Shown: piece after piece, positions 24,508-37,807 of the stretch
Position numbering within the stretch: position 1 is the first letter of the stretch
Layout of the letters: each line of letters opens with the position of its first letter
The notes under the pieces: model-generated
The model's database searches: none
Told to the model about the DNA's origin: nothing
The model's input: only the letters and a program-made list of their open reading frames with translations
DNA from: Ptiloglossa arizonensis
Taxonomy: Eukaryota; Arthropoda; Insecta; Hymenoptera; Colletidae
Direction of reading: 5' to 3'
NCBI RefSeq assembly: GCF_051014685.1
Contig: NW_027478485.1
Location: 124,001-188,000 of the forward strand
DNA length: 64,000 nt
Translations under genes and position numbers: made by a program

Positions 24508-26607
24508 TTATTCGTTTCGAGCATCAGAAATGCGAAAATTTTGAGTTTCTCGAGCGTTTCTTACCTCCAAACTGCCTTATCTCGCGAACGGATTGACCAA
24601 TCCGCAAAATTTCTGTTGCATTTGAAAGTAGAAACTCGCCCGATTACAACGGTATGCGCACTTTTCCCCTGGTCCGTCCTAGTTATTCGTTTCGAGCATC
24701 AGAACTGCGAAAATTTTGAGTTTCTAAGGCGTTTCTTATCTCCAAACTGTCATATCTCGCGAACGGAATGACCAATCCGCGTAATTTCTGTTGCATCCGA
24801 AAGTAGAAACTCGGCCGATTACAGCGGTAAGCGTACTTCTCCCCTAGGCCGTTCTAGTCATCCGTTTCGAGCATCAGAACTGCGAAAATGTTGAGTTTCT
24901 CAAGCGTTTCTTACATCCAAACGGCCATATCTCGCGAACGGATTGACCAATCCGCATAATTTCTGTTGCATCTGAAAGTAGAAACTGGCCCGATTATAAC
25001 GGTATGCGTACTTCTCCCAAAGGCCGTTCTAGTCATTCGTTTCGAGCATCAGAACAGCGAAAATTTTGAGTTTCTCAAGCGTTTCTTATCTCCAAACTGC
25101 CATATCTCGCGAACGGATTGATCAATCCGCAAAATTTCTGTTGCATCTGAAAGTAGAAACTCGCCCGATTACAACGGTATGCGTACTTCTCCCCTAGGCC
25201 GTTCTTGTCATTCGTTTCGAGAATCAGAACTGCGAAAATTTTGAGTTTCTCAAGCGTTTCTTACTTCCAAACTGCCATATCTCGCGAACGGATCGACCAA
25301 TCCGCAAAATTTCTGTTGCATCTGAAAGTAGAAACTCGCCCGATTACATCGGTATGCGTACTTTTCCCCTAGGCCGTTCTGGTTATTCGTTTCGAGCATC
25401 AGAACTGCGAAAATTTTGAGTTTCTCGAGCGTTTCTTACCTCCAAACTGCCACATCTCGCGAACGGATTGACCAATCCGCAAAATTTCTGTTGCATCTGA
25501 AAGTAGAAACTCGCCCGATTGCAACGGTATGTGTAGTTTTCCCCTAGGCCGTTCCAGTTATTCGTTTCGAGCATCAGAAATGCGAAAATTTTGAGTTTCT
25601 CGAGCGTTTCTTACCTCCAAACTGCCATATCTCGCGAACGGATTGACCAATCCGCAAAATTTCTGTTGCATTTGAAAGTAGAAACTCGCCCGATTACAAC
25701 GGTATGCGCACTTTTCCCCTGGGCCGTCCTAGTCATTCGTTTCGAGCATCAGAACTGCGAAAATTTTGAGTTTCTAAAGCGTTTCTTATCTCCAAACTGT
25801 CATATCTCGCGAACGGATTGATCAATCCGCAAAATTTCTGTTGCATCTGAAAGTAGAAACTCGCCCGATTACAACGGTGGGTGTAGTTTTCCCCTAGACC
25901 GTTCTAGTTATTCGTTTCGAGCATCAGAAATGCGAAAATTTTGAGTTCCTCAAGCGTTTCTTACCTCCAAACTGCAATATCTCGCGAACGGATTGACGAA
26001 TCCGCGTAATTTCTGTTGCATCCGAAAGTAGAAACTCGCCCGATTACAACGGTATGCGTACTTCTCCCGTAGGCCGTTCTAGTCATTCGTTTCGAGCATC
26101 AGAACTGCGAAAATTTTGAGTTTCTCATGCGTTTCTTACCTCCAAACTGCCATATCCCGCGAACGGATTGATCAATCGGCAAAATTTCTGTTGCATCTGA
26201 AAGTAAAAACTCGCCCGATTACAACGGTATGTGTAGTTTTCCCCTAGGCCGTTCCAGTTATTCGTTTCGAGCATCAGAACTGCGAAAATTTTGAGTTTCT
26301 CAAGCGTTTCTTACATCCAAACGGCCATATCTCGCGAACGGACTGACCAATCCGCATAATTTCTGTTGCATCTGAAAGTAGAAACTCGCCCGATTACAAC
26401 GGTATGCGTACTTCTCCCATAGGCCGTTCTAGTCATTCGTTTCGAGCATCAGAACTGCGAAAATTTTGAGTTTCTCAAGCGTTTCTTATCTCTAAACTGC
26501 CATATCTCGCGAACGGATTGATCAATCCGAAAAATTTCTGTTGCATCTGAAAGTAGAAACTCGCCCGATTACAACGGTATGCGTACTTCTCCTCTAGGCC
26601 GTTCTAG
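24508..26607 (+). repeat. 12-monomer block, copy 1 of a 4,900-bp-displaced pair
   Basis: This stretch corresponds to 29,408-31,507 (28 monomers away). Marks are GAAATGCG with CTCGAGCG, GTCCGTCC with CTAAGGCG, CATCCGTTTCG, CGGAATGACCAATCCGCGTAA, GTTCCTC with CTGCAATATC and GACGAATCCGCGTAA, and TATCTCTAAACTGCC. Its first 1,050 bp also match 27,658-28,707, so this hexamer module occurs three times. Confidence 0.8.
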
Positions 26608-27132
26608 TCATTCGTTTCGAGCATCAGAACTGCGAAAATTTTGAGTTTCTCAAGCGTTTTTTACCTCGAAACTGCCATATCTCGCGAACGGATTGAACAA
26701 TCCGCTAAATTTCTGTTGCATCTGAAAGTAGAAACTCGCCCGATTACAACGGTAGGTGTAGTTTTCCCCTAGGCCGTTCTAGTTATTCGTTTCGAGCATC
26801 AGAACTGCGAAAATTTTGAGTTTCTCAAGCGTTTCTTTCTTCCAAACTGCCACATCTCGCGAACGGATCGACCAATCCGCAAAATTTCTGTTGCATCTCA
26901 AAGTAGAAACTCGCCCGATTACAACGGTATGCGTACTTCTCCCCTGGGCCGTTCTAGTTATTCATTTCGAGCATCAGAACTGCGAAAATTTTGAGCTTCT
27001 CAAGCGTTTCTTACATCCAAACGGCCATACCTCGCGAACGGATTGACCAATCCGCATAATTTCTGTTGCATCTGAAAGTAGAAACTCGCCCGATTACAAC
27101 GGTATGCGTACTTCTCCCCTAGGCCGTTCTAG
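26608..27132 (+). repeat. Monomers between HOR blocks
   Basis: Three ordinary monomers: one with GTTTTTTACCTCG and AATCCGCTAAAT, one with TTTCTTTCTTCC, and a CATTTCGAGC unit with GAGCTTCTC. No clear adjacent copy. Confidence 0.7.
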
Positions 27133-30100
27133 TCATTCGTTTCGAGCATCAGAACTGCGAAAATTTTGAGTTTCTCAAGCGTTTCTTATTTCCAAACTGC
27201 CACATCTCGCGAACGGATCGACCAATCCGCAAAATTTCTGTTGCATCTGAAAGTAGAAACTCGCCCGATTACAACGGTATGTGTAGTTTTTCCATAGAAC
27301 GCTCCAATTATTCGTTTCGAGCATCAGAACTGCGAAAATTTTGAGTTTCTCAAGCGTTTCTTACTTCCAAACTGCCACATCTCGCGAACGGATCGATCAA
27401 TCCGCAAAATTTCTGTTGCATCTGAAAGTAGAAACTCGCCCGATTACAACGGTATGCGTACTTCTCCCCTGGGCCGTTCTAGTTATTCATTTCGAGCATC
27501 AGAACTGCGAAAATTTTGAGTTTCTCAAGCGTTTCTTACATCCATACGGCCACATCTCGCGAACGGATTGACCAATCCGCAAAATTTCTGTTGCATCTGA
27601 AAGTAGAAACTCGCCCGATTGCAACGGTATGTGTAGTTTTCCCCTAGGCCGTCCCAGTTATTCGTTTCGAGCATCAGAAATGCGAAAATTTTGAGTTTCT
27701 CGAGAGTTTCTTACCTCCAAACTGCCATATCTCGCGAACGGATTGACCAATCTGCAAAATTTCTGTTGCATTTGAAAGTAGAAACTCGCCCGATTACAAC
27801 GGTATGCGCACTTTTCCCCTGGTCCGTCCTAGTTATTCGTTTCGAGCATCAGAACTGCGAAAATTTTGAGTTTCTAAGGCGTTTCTTATCTCCAAACTGT
27901 CATATCTCGCGAACGGAATGACCAATCCGCGTAATTTCTGTTGCGTTCGAAAGTAGAAACTCGCCCGATTACAACGGTAAGCGTACTTCTCCCCTAGGCC
28001 GTTCTAGTCATTCGTTTCGAGCATCAGAACTGCGAAAATTTTGAGTTTCTCAAGCGTTTCTTACATCCAAACGGCCATATCTCGCGAACGGATTGACCAA
28101 TCCGCATAATTTCTGTTGCATCTGAAAGTAGAAACACGCCCGATTATAACGGTATGCGTACTTCTTCCATAGGCCGTTCTAGTCATTCGTTTCTAGCATC
28201 AGAACTGCGAAAATTTTGAGTTTCTCAAGCGTTTCTTATCTCCAAATTGCCATATCTCGCGAACGGATTGATCTATCCGCAAAATTTCTGTTGCATCTGA
28301 AAGTAGAAACTCGCCCGATTACAACGGTATGCGTACTTCTCCCCTAGGCCGTTCTTGTCATTCGTTTCGAGCATCAGAACTGCGAAAATTTTGAGTTTCT
28401 CAAGCGTTTCTTACTTCCAAACTGCCATATCTCGCGAACGGATCGACCAATCCGCAAAATTTCTGTTGCATCTGAAAGTAGAAACTCGCCCGATTACATC
28501 GGTATGCGTACTTTTCCCCTAGGCCGTTTTAGTTATTCGTTTCGAGCATCAGAACTGCGAAAATTTTGAGTTTCTCGAGCGTTTCTTACCACCAAACTGC
28601 CACATCTCGCGAACGGATTGACCAATCCGCAAAATTTCTGTTGCATCCGAAAGTAGAAACTCGCCCGATTGCAACGGTATGTGTAGTTTTCCCCTAGGCC
28701 GTTCTAGTTATTCGTTTCGAGCATCAGAACTGCGAAAATTTTGAGTTTCTCAAGCGTTTCTTACATCCAAACGGCCATATCTCGCGAACGGATTGACCAA
28801 TCCGCATAATTTCTGTTGCATCTGAAAGTAGAAACTCGCCCGATTACAACGGTATGCGTACTTCTCCCCTAGGCCGTCCTAGTCATTCGTTTCGAGCATC
28901 AGAACTGCGAAAATTTTGAGTTTCTCAAGCGTTTCTTATTTCCAAACTGCCACATCTCGCGAACGGATCGACCAATCCGCAAAATTTCTGTTGCATCTGA
29001 AAGTAGAAACTCGCCCGATTACAACGGTATGTGTAGTTTTTCCATAGAACGTTCCAGTTATTCGTTTCGAGCATCAGAACTGCGAAAATTTTGAGTTTCT
29101 CAAGCGTTTCTTACTTCCAAACTGCCACATCTCGCGAACGGATCGACCAATCCGCAAAATTTCTGTTGCATCTGAAAGTAGAAACTCGCCCGATTACAAC
29201 GGTATGCGTACTTCTCCCCTGGGCCGTTCTAGTTATTCATTTCGAGCATCAGAACTGCGAAAATTTTGAGTTTCTCAAGCGTTTCTCACATCCATACGGC
29301 CACATCTCGCGAACGGATTGACCAATCCGCAAAATTTCTGTTGCATCTGAAAGTAGAAACTCGCCCGATTGCAACGGTATGTGTAGTTTTCCCCTAGGCC
29401 GTACCAATTATTCGTTTCGAGCATCAGAAATGCGAAAATTTTGAGTTTCTCGAGCGTTTCTTACATCCAAACTGCCATATCTCGCGAACGGATTGACCAA
29501 TCCGCAAAATTTCTGTTGCATTTGAAAGTAGAAACTCGCCCGATTACAACGGTATGCGCACTTTTCCCCTGGTCCGTCCTAGTTATTCGTTTCGAGCATC
29601 AGAACTGCGAAAATTTTGAGTTTCTAAGGCGTTTCTTATCTCCAAACTGTCATATCTCGCGAACGGAATGACCAATCCGCGTAATTTCTGTTGCATCCGA
29701 AAGTAGAAACTTGCCCGATTACAACGGTAAGCGTACTTCTCCCCTAGGCCGTTCTAGTCATCCGTTTCGAGCATCAGAACTGCGAAAATTTTGAGTTTCT
29801 CAAGCGTTTCTTACATCCAAACGGCCATATCTCGCGAACGGACTGACCAATCCGCATAATTTCTGTTGCATCTGAAAGTAGAAACTCGCCCGATTATAAC
29901 GGTATGCGTACTTCTCGCATAGGCCGTTCTAGTCAGTCGTTTCGAGCATCAGAACTGCGAAAATTTTGAGTTTCTCAAGCGTTTCTTATCTCCAAACTGC
30001 CATATCTCGCGAACGGATTGATCAATCCGCAAAATTTCTGTTGCATCTGAAAGTAGAAACTCGCCCGATTACAACGGTATGCGTACTTCTCCCCTAGGCC

Positions 30101-30457
30101 GTTCTTGTCATTCGTTTCGAGCATCAGAACTGCGAAAATTTTGAGTTTCTCAAGCGTTTCTTACTTCCAAACTGCCATATCTCGCGAACGGATCGAACAA
30201 TCCGCAAAATTTCTGTTGCATCTGAAAGTAGAAACTCGCCCGATTACATCGGTATGCGTACTTTTCCCCTAGGCCGTTCTAGTTATTCGTTTCGAGCATC
30301 AGAACTGCGAAAATTTTGAGTTTCTCGAACGTTTCTTACCTCCAAACTGCCACATCTCGCGAACGGATTGACCAATCCGCAAAATTTCTGTTGCATCTGA
30401 AAGTAGAAACTCGCCCGATTACATCGGTATGCGTACTTTTCCCCTAGGCCGTTCTAG
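27133..30457 (+). repeat. 1,750-bp (10-mer) displaced pair
   Basis: Nine monomers of 27,133-28,707 recur at 28,883-30,457, separated by one non-matching unit. Shared marks are TTATTTCC with TTTTTCCATAGAAC (27,290 and 29,040), TCCATACGGCC (27,541 and 29,291), GAAATGCG with CTCGAG, GTCCGTCC with CTAAGGCG and GTTCTTGTCATTCG. The pair is nested inside the 4,900-bp relationship. Confidence 0.85.
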
Positions 30458-31507
30458 TTATTCGTTTCGAGCATCAGAACTGCGAAAATTTTGAGTTTCT
30501 CGAGCGTTTCTTACCTCCAAACTGCCATATCTCGCGAACGGATTGACCAATCCGCAAAATTTCTGTTGCATTTGAAAGTAGAAACTCGCCCGATTACAAC
30601 GGTATGCGTACTTCTCCTCTAGGCCGTTCTAGTCATTCGTTTCGAGCATCAGAACTGCGAAAATTTTGAGTTTCTCAAGCGTTTCTTACCTCCAAACTGC
30701 CATATCTCGCGAACGGATTGAACAATCCGCAAAATTTCTGTTGCATCTGAAAGTAGAAACTCGCCCGATTACAACGGTAGGTGTAGTTTTCCCCTAGGCC
30801 GTTCTAGTTATTCGTTTCGAGCATCAGAAATGCGAAAATTTTGAGTTCCTCAAGCGTTTCTTACCTCCAAACTGCAATATCTCGCGAACGGATTGACGAA
30901 TCCGCGTAATTTCTGTTGCATCCGAAACTAGAAACTCGCCCGATTACAACGGTATGCGTACTTCTCCCCTAGGCCGTTCTAGTCATTCGTTTCGAGCATC
31001 AGAACTGCGAAAATTTTGAGTTTCTCATGCGTTTCTTACCTCCAAACTGCCATATCTCGCGAACGGATTGAACAATCCGCAAAATTTCTGTTGCATCTGA
31101 AAGTAGAAACTCGCCCGATTACAACGGTAGGTGTAGTTTTCCCCTAGGCCGTTCCAGTTATTCGTTTCGAGCATCAGAACTGCGAAAATTTTGAGTTTCT
31201 CAAGCGTTTCTTACATCCAAACGGCCATATCTCGCTAACGGACTGACCAATCCGCATAATTTCTGTTGCATCTGAAAGTAGAAACTCGCCCGATTACAAC
31301 GGTATGCGTACTTCTCCCATAGGCCGTTCTAGTCATTCGTTTCGAGCATCAGAACTGCGAAAGTTTTGAGTTTCTCAAGCGTTTCTTATCTCTAAACTGC
31401 CATATCTCGCGAACGGATTGATCAATCCGAAAAATTTCTGTTGCATCTGAAAGTAGAAACTCGCCCGATTACAACGGTATGCGTACTTCTCCTCTAGGCC
31501 GTTCTAG
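29408..31507 (+). repeat. 12-monomer block, copy 2 of the 4,900-bp-displaced pair
   Basis: Second copy of 24,508-26,607. It begins inside the second 1,750-bp copy and runs on through the CTGCAATATC (30,808) and TATCTCTAAACTGCC (31,333) units. The two units near 30,458-30,807 fit less well. Confidence 0.8.
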
Positions 31508-34500
31508 TCATTCGTTTCGAGCATCAGAACTGCGAAAATTTTGAGTTTCTCAAGCGTTTCCTACTTCCAAACTGCCACATCTCGCGAACGGATCGACCAA
31601 TCCGCAAAATTTCTGTTGCATCTGAAAGTAGAAACTCGCCCGATTACAACGGTATGTGTAGTTTTCCCCTAGGGCGTTCCAGTCATTCGTTTCGAGCATC
31701 AGATCTGCGAAAATTTTGAGTTTCTCAAGCGTTTCTTACCTCCAAACTGCCATATCTCGCGAACGGATTGACCAATCCGCAAAATTTCTGTTGCATCTGA
31801 AAGTAGAGACTCGCCCGATTACAACGGTATGAGTAGTTTTTCCCTAGGCCGTTCTAGTCATTCGTTTCGAGCATCAGAACTGCGAAAATTTTGAGTTTCT
31901 CAAGCGTTTCTTACCTCCAAACTGCCATATCTCGCGAACGGATTGATCAATCCGCAAAATTTCTATTGCATCTGAAAGTAGAAACTCGCCCGATTACAAC
32001 GGTATGCGTACTTCTCCCCTAGGCCGTTCTAGTTATTCGTTTCAAGCATCAGAACTGCGCAAATTTTGAGTTTCTCAAGCGTTCCTTACCTCCAAACTGC
32101 CATATCTCGCGAACGGATTGACCAATCCGCAAAATTTCTGTTGCATCTGAAAGTAGAGACTCCCCCGATTACAACGGTATGAGTAGTTTTCCCCTAGGCC
32201 GTAGCAGTTATTCGTTTCGAGCATCAGAACTGCGAAAATTTTGAGTTTCTTAAGCGTTTCTTACCTCCAAACTTCCATATCTCGCGAACGGATTGACCAA
32301 TCCGCAAAATTTCTGTTGCTTCTGAAAGTAGAAACTCGCCCGATTACAACGGTATGTGTAGTTTTCCCCTAGGCCGTTCCAGTTATTCGTGTCGAGCATC
32401 AGAACTGCGAAAATTTTGAGTTCCTCAAGCGTTTCTTACATCCAAACTGCAATATCTCGCGAACGGATTGATCAATCCGAAAAATTTCTGCTGCATCTGA
32501 AAGTAGAAACTCGCCCGATTACAACGGTATGCGTACTTCTCCCATAGGCCGTTCTAGTCATTCGTTTCGAGCATCAGAACTGCGAAAATTTTGAGTTTCT
32601 CAAGCGTTTCTTACCTCCAAACTGCCATATCTCGCGAACGGATTGATCAATCCGCAAAATTTCTGTTGCATCTGAAAGTAGAGACTCGCCCGATTACAAC
32701 GGTATGCGTACTTCTCCCCTAGGCCGTTCTAGTCATTCGTTTCGAGCATCAGAACTGCGAAAATTTTGAGTTTCTTAAGCGTTTCTTACCTCCAAACTGC
32801 CATATCTCGCGAACGGATTGACCAATCCGCAAAATTTCTGTTGCTTCTGAAAGTAGAAACTCGCCCGATTACAACGGTATGTGTAGTTTTCCCCTAGGCC
32901 GTTCCAGTTATTCGTGTCGAGCATCAGAACTGCGAAAATTTTGAGTTTCTCAAGCGTTTCTTACATCCAAACGGCCATATCTCGCGAACGGATTGACCAA
33001 TCCGCATAATTTCTGTTGCATCTGAAAGTAGAAACCCGCACGATTACAACGGTATGTTTAGTTTTCCCCTAGGCCGTTCCAGTTATTCGTTTCGAGCATC
33101 AGAAGTGCGAAAATTTTGAGTTCCTCAAGCGTTTCTTACCTCCAAACTGCAATATCTCGCGAACGGATAGACGAATCCGCGTAATTTCTGTTGCATCCGA
33201 AAGTAGAAACTCGCCCGATTACAACGGTATGCGTACTTCTCCCCTAGGCCGTTCTAGTTATTCGTTTCAAGCATCAGAACTGCGAAAATTTTGAGTTTCT
33301 CAAGCGTTCTTTACCTCCAAACTGCCATATCTCGCGAATGGATTGACCTCTCCTCAAAATTTCTGTTGCATCTGAAAGTAGAGACTCGCCCGATTACAAC
33401 GGTATGAGTAGTTTTCCCCTAGGCCGATCCAGTTATTCGTTTCGAGCATCAGAACTGCGAAAATTTTGAGTTTCTTAAGCGTTTCTTACCTCCAAACTGC
33501 CATATCTCGCGAACGGATTGACGAATCCGCGTAATTTCTGTTGCATCCGAAAGTAGAAACTCGCCCGATTACAACGGTATGTGTAGTTTTCCCCTAGGCC
33601 GTTCCAGTTATTCGTTTCGAGCATCAGAACTGCGAAAATTTTGAGTTTCTCAAGCGTTTCTTACCTCCAAACTGCCATATCTCGCGAATGGATTGACCTC
33701 TCCTCAAAATTTCTGTTGCATCTGAAAGTAGAGACTCGCCCGATTACAACGGTATGAGTAGTTTTCCCCTAGGCCGATCCAGTTATTCGTTTCGAGCATC
33801 AGAACTGCGAAAATTTTGAGTTTCTTAAGCGTTTCTTACCTCCAAACTGCCATATCTCGCGAACGGATTGACCAATCCGCAAAATTTCTGTTTCATCTGA
33901 AAGTAGAAACTCACCCGATTACAACGGTAGGTGTAGTTTTCCCCTAGGCCGTTCTAGTTATTCGTTTCGAGCATCAGAACTGCGAAAATTTTGAGTTTCT
34001 CAAGCGTTTCTTATCTCTAAACTGCCATATCTCGCGAACGGATTGATCAATCCGAAAAATTTCTGTTTCATCTGAAAGTAGAAACTCGCCCGATTACAAC
34101 GGTATGCGTACTTCTCCCCTAGGCCGTTCTAGTCATTCGTTTCGAGCATCAGAACTGCGAAAATTTTGAGTTTCTCAAGCGTTTCTTACCTCCAAACTGC
34201 CATATCTCGCGAACGGATTGACGAATCCGCGTAATTTCTGTTGCATCCGAAAGTAGAAACTCGCCCGATTACAACGGTATGTGTAGTTTTCCCCTAGGCC
34301 GTTCCAGTTAATCGTTTCGAGCATCAGAACTGCGAAAATTTTGAGTTTCTCAAGCGTTTCTTACATCCAAATGGCCATATCTCGCGAACGGATTGACCAA
34401 TCCGCATAATTTCTGTTGCATCTGAAAGTAGAAACTCGCCCGATTACAACGGTATGCGTACTTCTCCCATAGGCCGTTCTAGTTATTCGTTTCGAGCATC

Positions 34501-36232
34501 AGAACTGCGAAAATTTTGAGTTTCTTAAGCGTTTCTTACCTCCAAACTGCCATATCTCGCGAACGGATTGACCAATCCGCAAAATTTCTGTTTCATCTGA
34601 AAGTAGAAACTCGCCCGATTACAACGGTATGCGTACTTCTCCCCTAGGCCTTTCTAGTCATTCGTTTCGAGCATCAGAACTGCGAAAATTTTGAGTTTCT
34701 CAAGCGTTTCTTACCTCCAAACTGCCATATCTCGCGAACGGATTGACGAATCCGCGTAATTTCTGTTGCAACCGAAAGTAGAAACTCGCCCGATTACAAC
34801 GGTATGTGTAGTTTTCCCCTAGGCCGTTCCAGTTATTCGTTTCGAGCATCAGAACTGCGAAAATTTTGAGTTTCTCAAGCGTTTCTTACATCCAAACGGC
34901 CATATCTCGCGAACGGATTGACCAATCCGCATAATTTCTGTTGCATCTGAAAGTAGAAACTCGCCCGATTACAACGGTATGCGTACTTCTCCCATAGGCC
35001 GTTCTAGTCATTCGTTTCGAGCATCAGAACTGCGAAAATTTTGAGTTTCTCAAGCGTTTCTTACCTCCAAACTGCCATATCTCGCGAACGGATTGATCAA
35101 TCCGCAAAATTTCTGTTGCGTCTGAAAGTAGAAACTCGCCCGATTACAACGGTATGCGTACTTCTCCCCTAGGCCGTTCTAGTTATTCGTTTCAAGCATC
35201 AGAACTGCGCAAATTTTGAGTTTCTCAAGCGTTCCTTACCTCCAAACTGCCATATCTCGCGAACGGATTGACCAATCCGCAAAATTTCTGTTGCATCTGA
35301 AAGTAGAGACTCGCCCGATTACATCGGTATGCGTACTTCTCCCCTAGGCCGTTCTAGTTATTCGTTTCGAGCATCAGAACTGCGAAAATTTTGAGTTTCT
35401 TAAGCGTTTCTTACCTCCAAACTGCCATATCTCGCGAACGGATTGACCAATCCGCAAAATTTCTGTTGCTTCTGAAAGTAGAAACTCGCCCGATTACAAC
35501 GGTATGTGTAGTTTTCCCCTAGGCCGTTCCAGTTATTCGTGTCGAGCATCAGAACTGCGAAAATTTTGAGTTCCTCAAGCGTTTCTTACATCCAAACGGC
35601 CATATCTCGCGAACGGATTGATCAATCCGCAAAATTTCTGTTGCATCTGAAAGTAGAAACTCGCCCGATTACAACGGTAGGTGTAGTTTTCCCCTAGGCC
35701 GTTCTAGTTATTCGTTTCGAACATCAGAAATGCGAAAATTTTGAGTTCCTCAAGCGTTTCTTACCTCCAAACTGCAATATCTCGCGAACGGATTGACGAA
35801 TCCGCGTAATTTCTGTTGCATCCGAAAGTAGAAACTCGCCCGATTACAACGCTATGCGTACTTCTCCCCTAGGCCGTTCCAGTTATTCGTTTCGAGCATC
35901 ACAACTGCGAAAATTTTGAGTTTCTCAAGCGTTTCTTACATCCAAACGGCCATATCTCGCGAACGGACTGACCAATCCGCATAATTTCTGTTGCATCTGA
36001 AAGTAGAAACTCGCCCGATTACAACGGTATAAGTACTTCTCCCATAGGCCGTTCTAGTCATTCGTTTCGAGCATCAGAACTGCGAAAATTTTGAGTTTCT
36101 CAAGCGTTTCTTATCTCTAAACTGCCATATCTCGCGAACGGATTGATCAATCCGAAAAATTTCTGTTGCATCTGAAAGTAGAAACTCGCCCGATTACAAC
36201 GGTATGCGTACTTCTCCTCTAGGCCGTTCTAG
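31508..36232 (+). repeat. Irregular satellite region with short-range duplications
   Basis: The CTTAAGCG, GCGTTCCTTACC, AATGGATTGACCTCTCC and GACGAATCC variants are interleaved. Three relationships are clear. 31,858-32,557 resembles 35,008-35,707 (3,150 bp; marks GCGTTCCTTACC, CTTAAGCG with CTTCTG, GTGTCGAGC with GTTCCTC). The rare GACCTCTCCTCAAAAT with GGCCGATCC occurs at 33,345 and 33,695 (350 bp). The GACGAATCC unit plus its ACATCCAAA neighbour at 34,133 recurs at 34,658 (525 bp). No gene or foreign insertion is present. Confidence 0.75.
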
Positions 36233-37807
36233 TCATTCGTTTCGAGCATCAGAACTGCGAAAATTTTGAGTTTCTCAAGCGTTTCTTACCTCCAAACTGC
36301 CATATCTCGCGAACGGATTGAACAATCCGCAAAATTTCTGTTGCATCTGAATGTAGAAACTCGCCCGATTACAACGGTATGCGTACTTCTCCCCTAGGCC
36401 GTTCCAGTTATTCGTTTCGAGCATCACAACTGCGAAAATTTTGAGTTTCTCAAGCGTTTCTTACATCCAAACGGCCATATCTCGCTAACGGACTGACCAA
36501 TCCGCATAATTTCTGTTGCATCTGAAAGTAGAAACTCGCCCGATTACAACGGTATGCGTACTTCTCCCATAGGCCGTTCTAGTCATTCGTTTCGAGCATC
36601 AGAACTGCGAAAATTTTGAGTTTCTCATGCGTTTCTTACCTCCAAACTGCCATATCTCGCGAACGGATTGACCAATCCGCAAAATTTCTGTTGCATCTGA
36701 AAGTAAAAACTCGCCCGATTACAACGGTATGTGTAGTTTTCCCCTAGGCCGTTCCAGTTATTCGTTTCGAGCATCACAACTGCGAAAATTTTGAGTTTCT
36801 CAAGCGTTTCTTACATCCAAACGGCCATATCTCGCTAACGGACTGACCAATCCGCATAATTTCTGTTGCATCTGAAAGTAGAAACTCGCCCGATTACAAC
36901 GGTATGCGTACTTCTCCCATAGGCCGTTCTAGTCATTCGTTTCGAGCATCAGAACTGCGAAAATTTTGAGTTTCTCAAGCGTTTCTTATCTCTAAACTGC
37001 CATATCTCGCGAACGGATTGATCAATCCGAAAAATTTCTGTTGCATCTGAAAGTAGAAACTCGCCCGATTACAACGGTATGCGTACTTCTCCTCTAGGCC
37101 GTTCTAGTCATTCGTTTCGAGCATCAGAACTGCGAAAATTTTGAGTTTCTCAAGCGTTTCTTACTTCCAAACTGCCACATCTCGCGAACGGATCGACCAA
37201 TCCGCAAAATTTCTGTTGCATCCGAAAGTAGAAACTCGCCCGATTACAACGGTATGCGTACTTCTCCCCTAGGCCGTTCTAGTCATTCGTTTCGAGCATC
37301 AGAACTGCGAAAATTTTGAGTTTCTCAAGCGTTTCTTACCTCCAAACTGCCATATCTCGCGAACGGATTGATCAATCCGCAAAATTTCTGTTGCATCTGA
37401 AAGTAGAAACTCGCCCGATTACAACGGTATGCGTACTTCTCCCCTAGGCCGTTCTAGTTATTCGTTTCAAGCATCAGAACTGCGAAAATTTTGAGTTTCT
37501 TTAGCGTTTCTTACCTCCAAACTGCCATATCTCGCGAACGGATTGACCAATCCGCAAAATTTCTGTTGCTTCTGAAAGTAGAAACTCGCCCGATTACAAC
37601 GGTATGTGTAGTTTTCCCCTAGGCCGTTCCAGTTATTCGTGTCGAGCATCAGAACTGCGAAAATTTTGAGTTCCTCAAGCGTTTCTTACATCCAAACGGC
37701 CATATCTCGCTAACGGACTGACCAATCCGCATAATTTCTGTTGCATCTGAAAGTAGAAACTCGCCCGATTACAACGGTATGCGTACTTCTCCCATAGGCC
37801 GTTCTAG
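36233..37807 (+). repeat. Nonamer HOR, complete copy (1,575 bp)
   Basis: Nine monomers in order: TGAATGTAG unit; CACAACTG with CTCGCTAACGG; CTCATGCG with GTAAAAACTC; CACAACTG with CTCGCTAACGG; TATCTCTAAAC with CCTCTAGG; CACATC with GGATCGACC; GGATTGATC; CAAGCATC with CTTTAGCG; GTGTCGAGC with GTTCCTC. It is followed directly by an eight-monomer copy. Confidence 0.85.
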
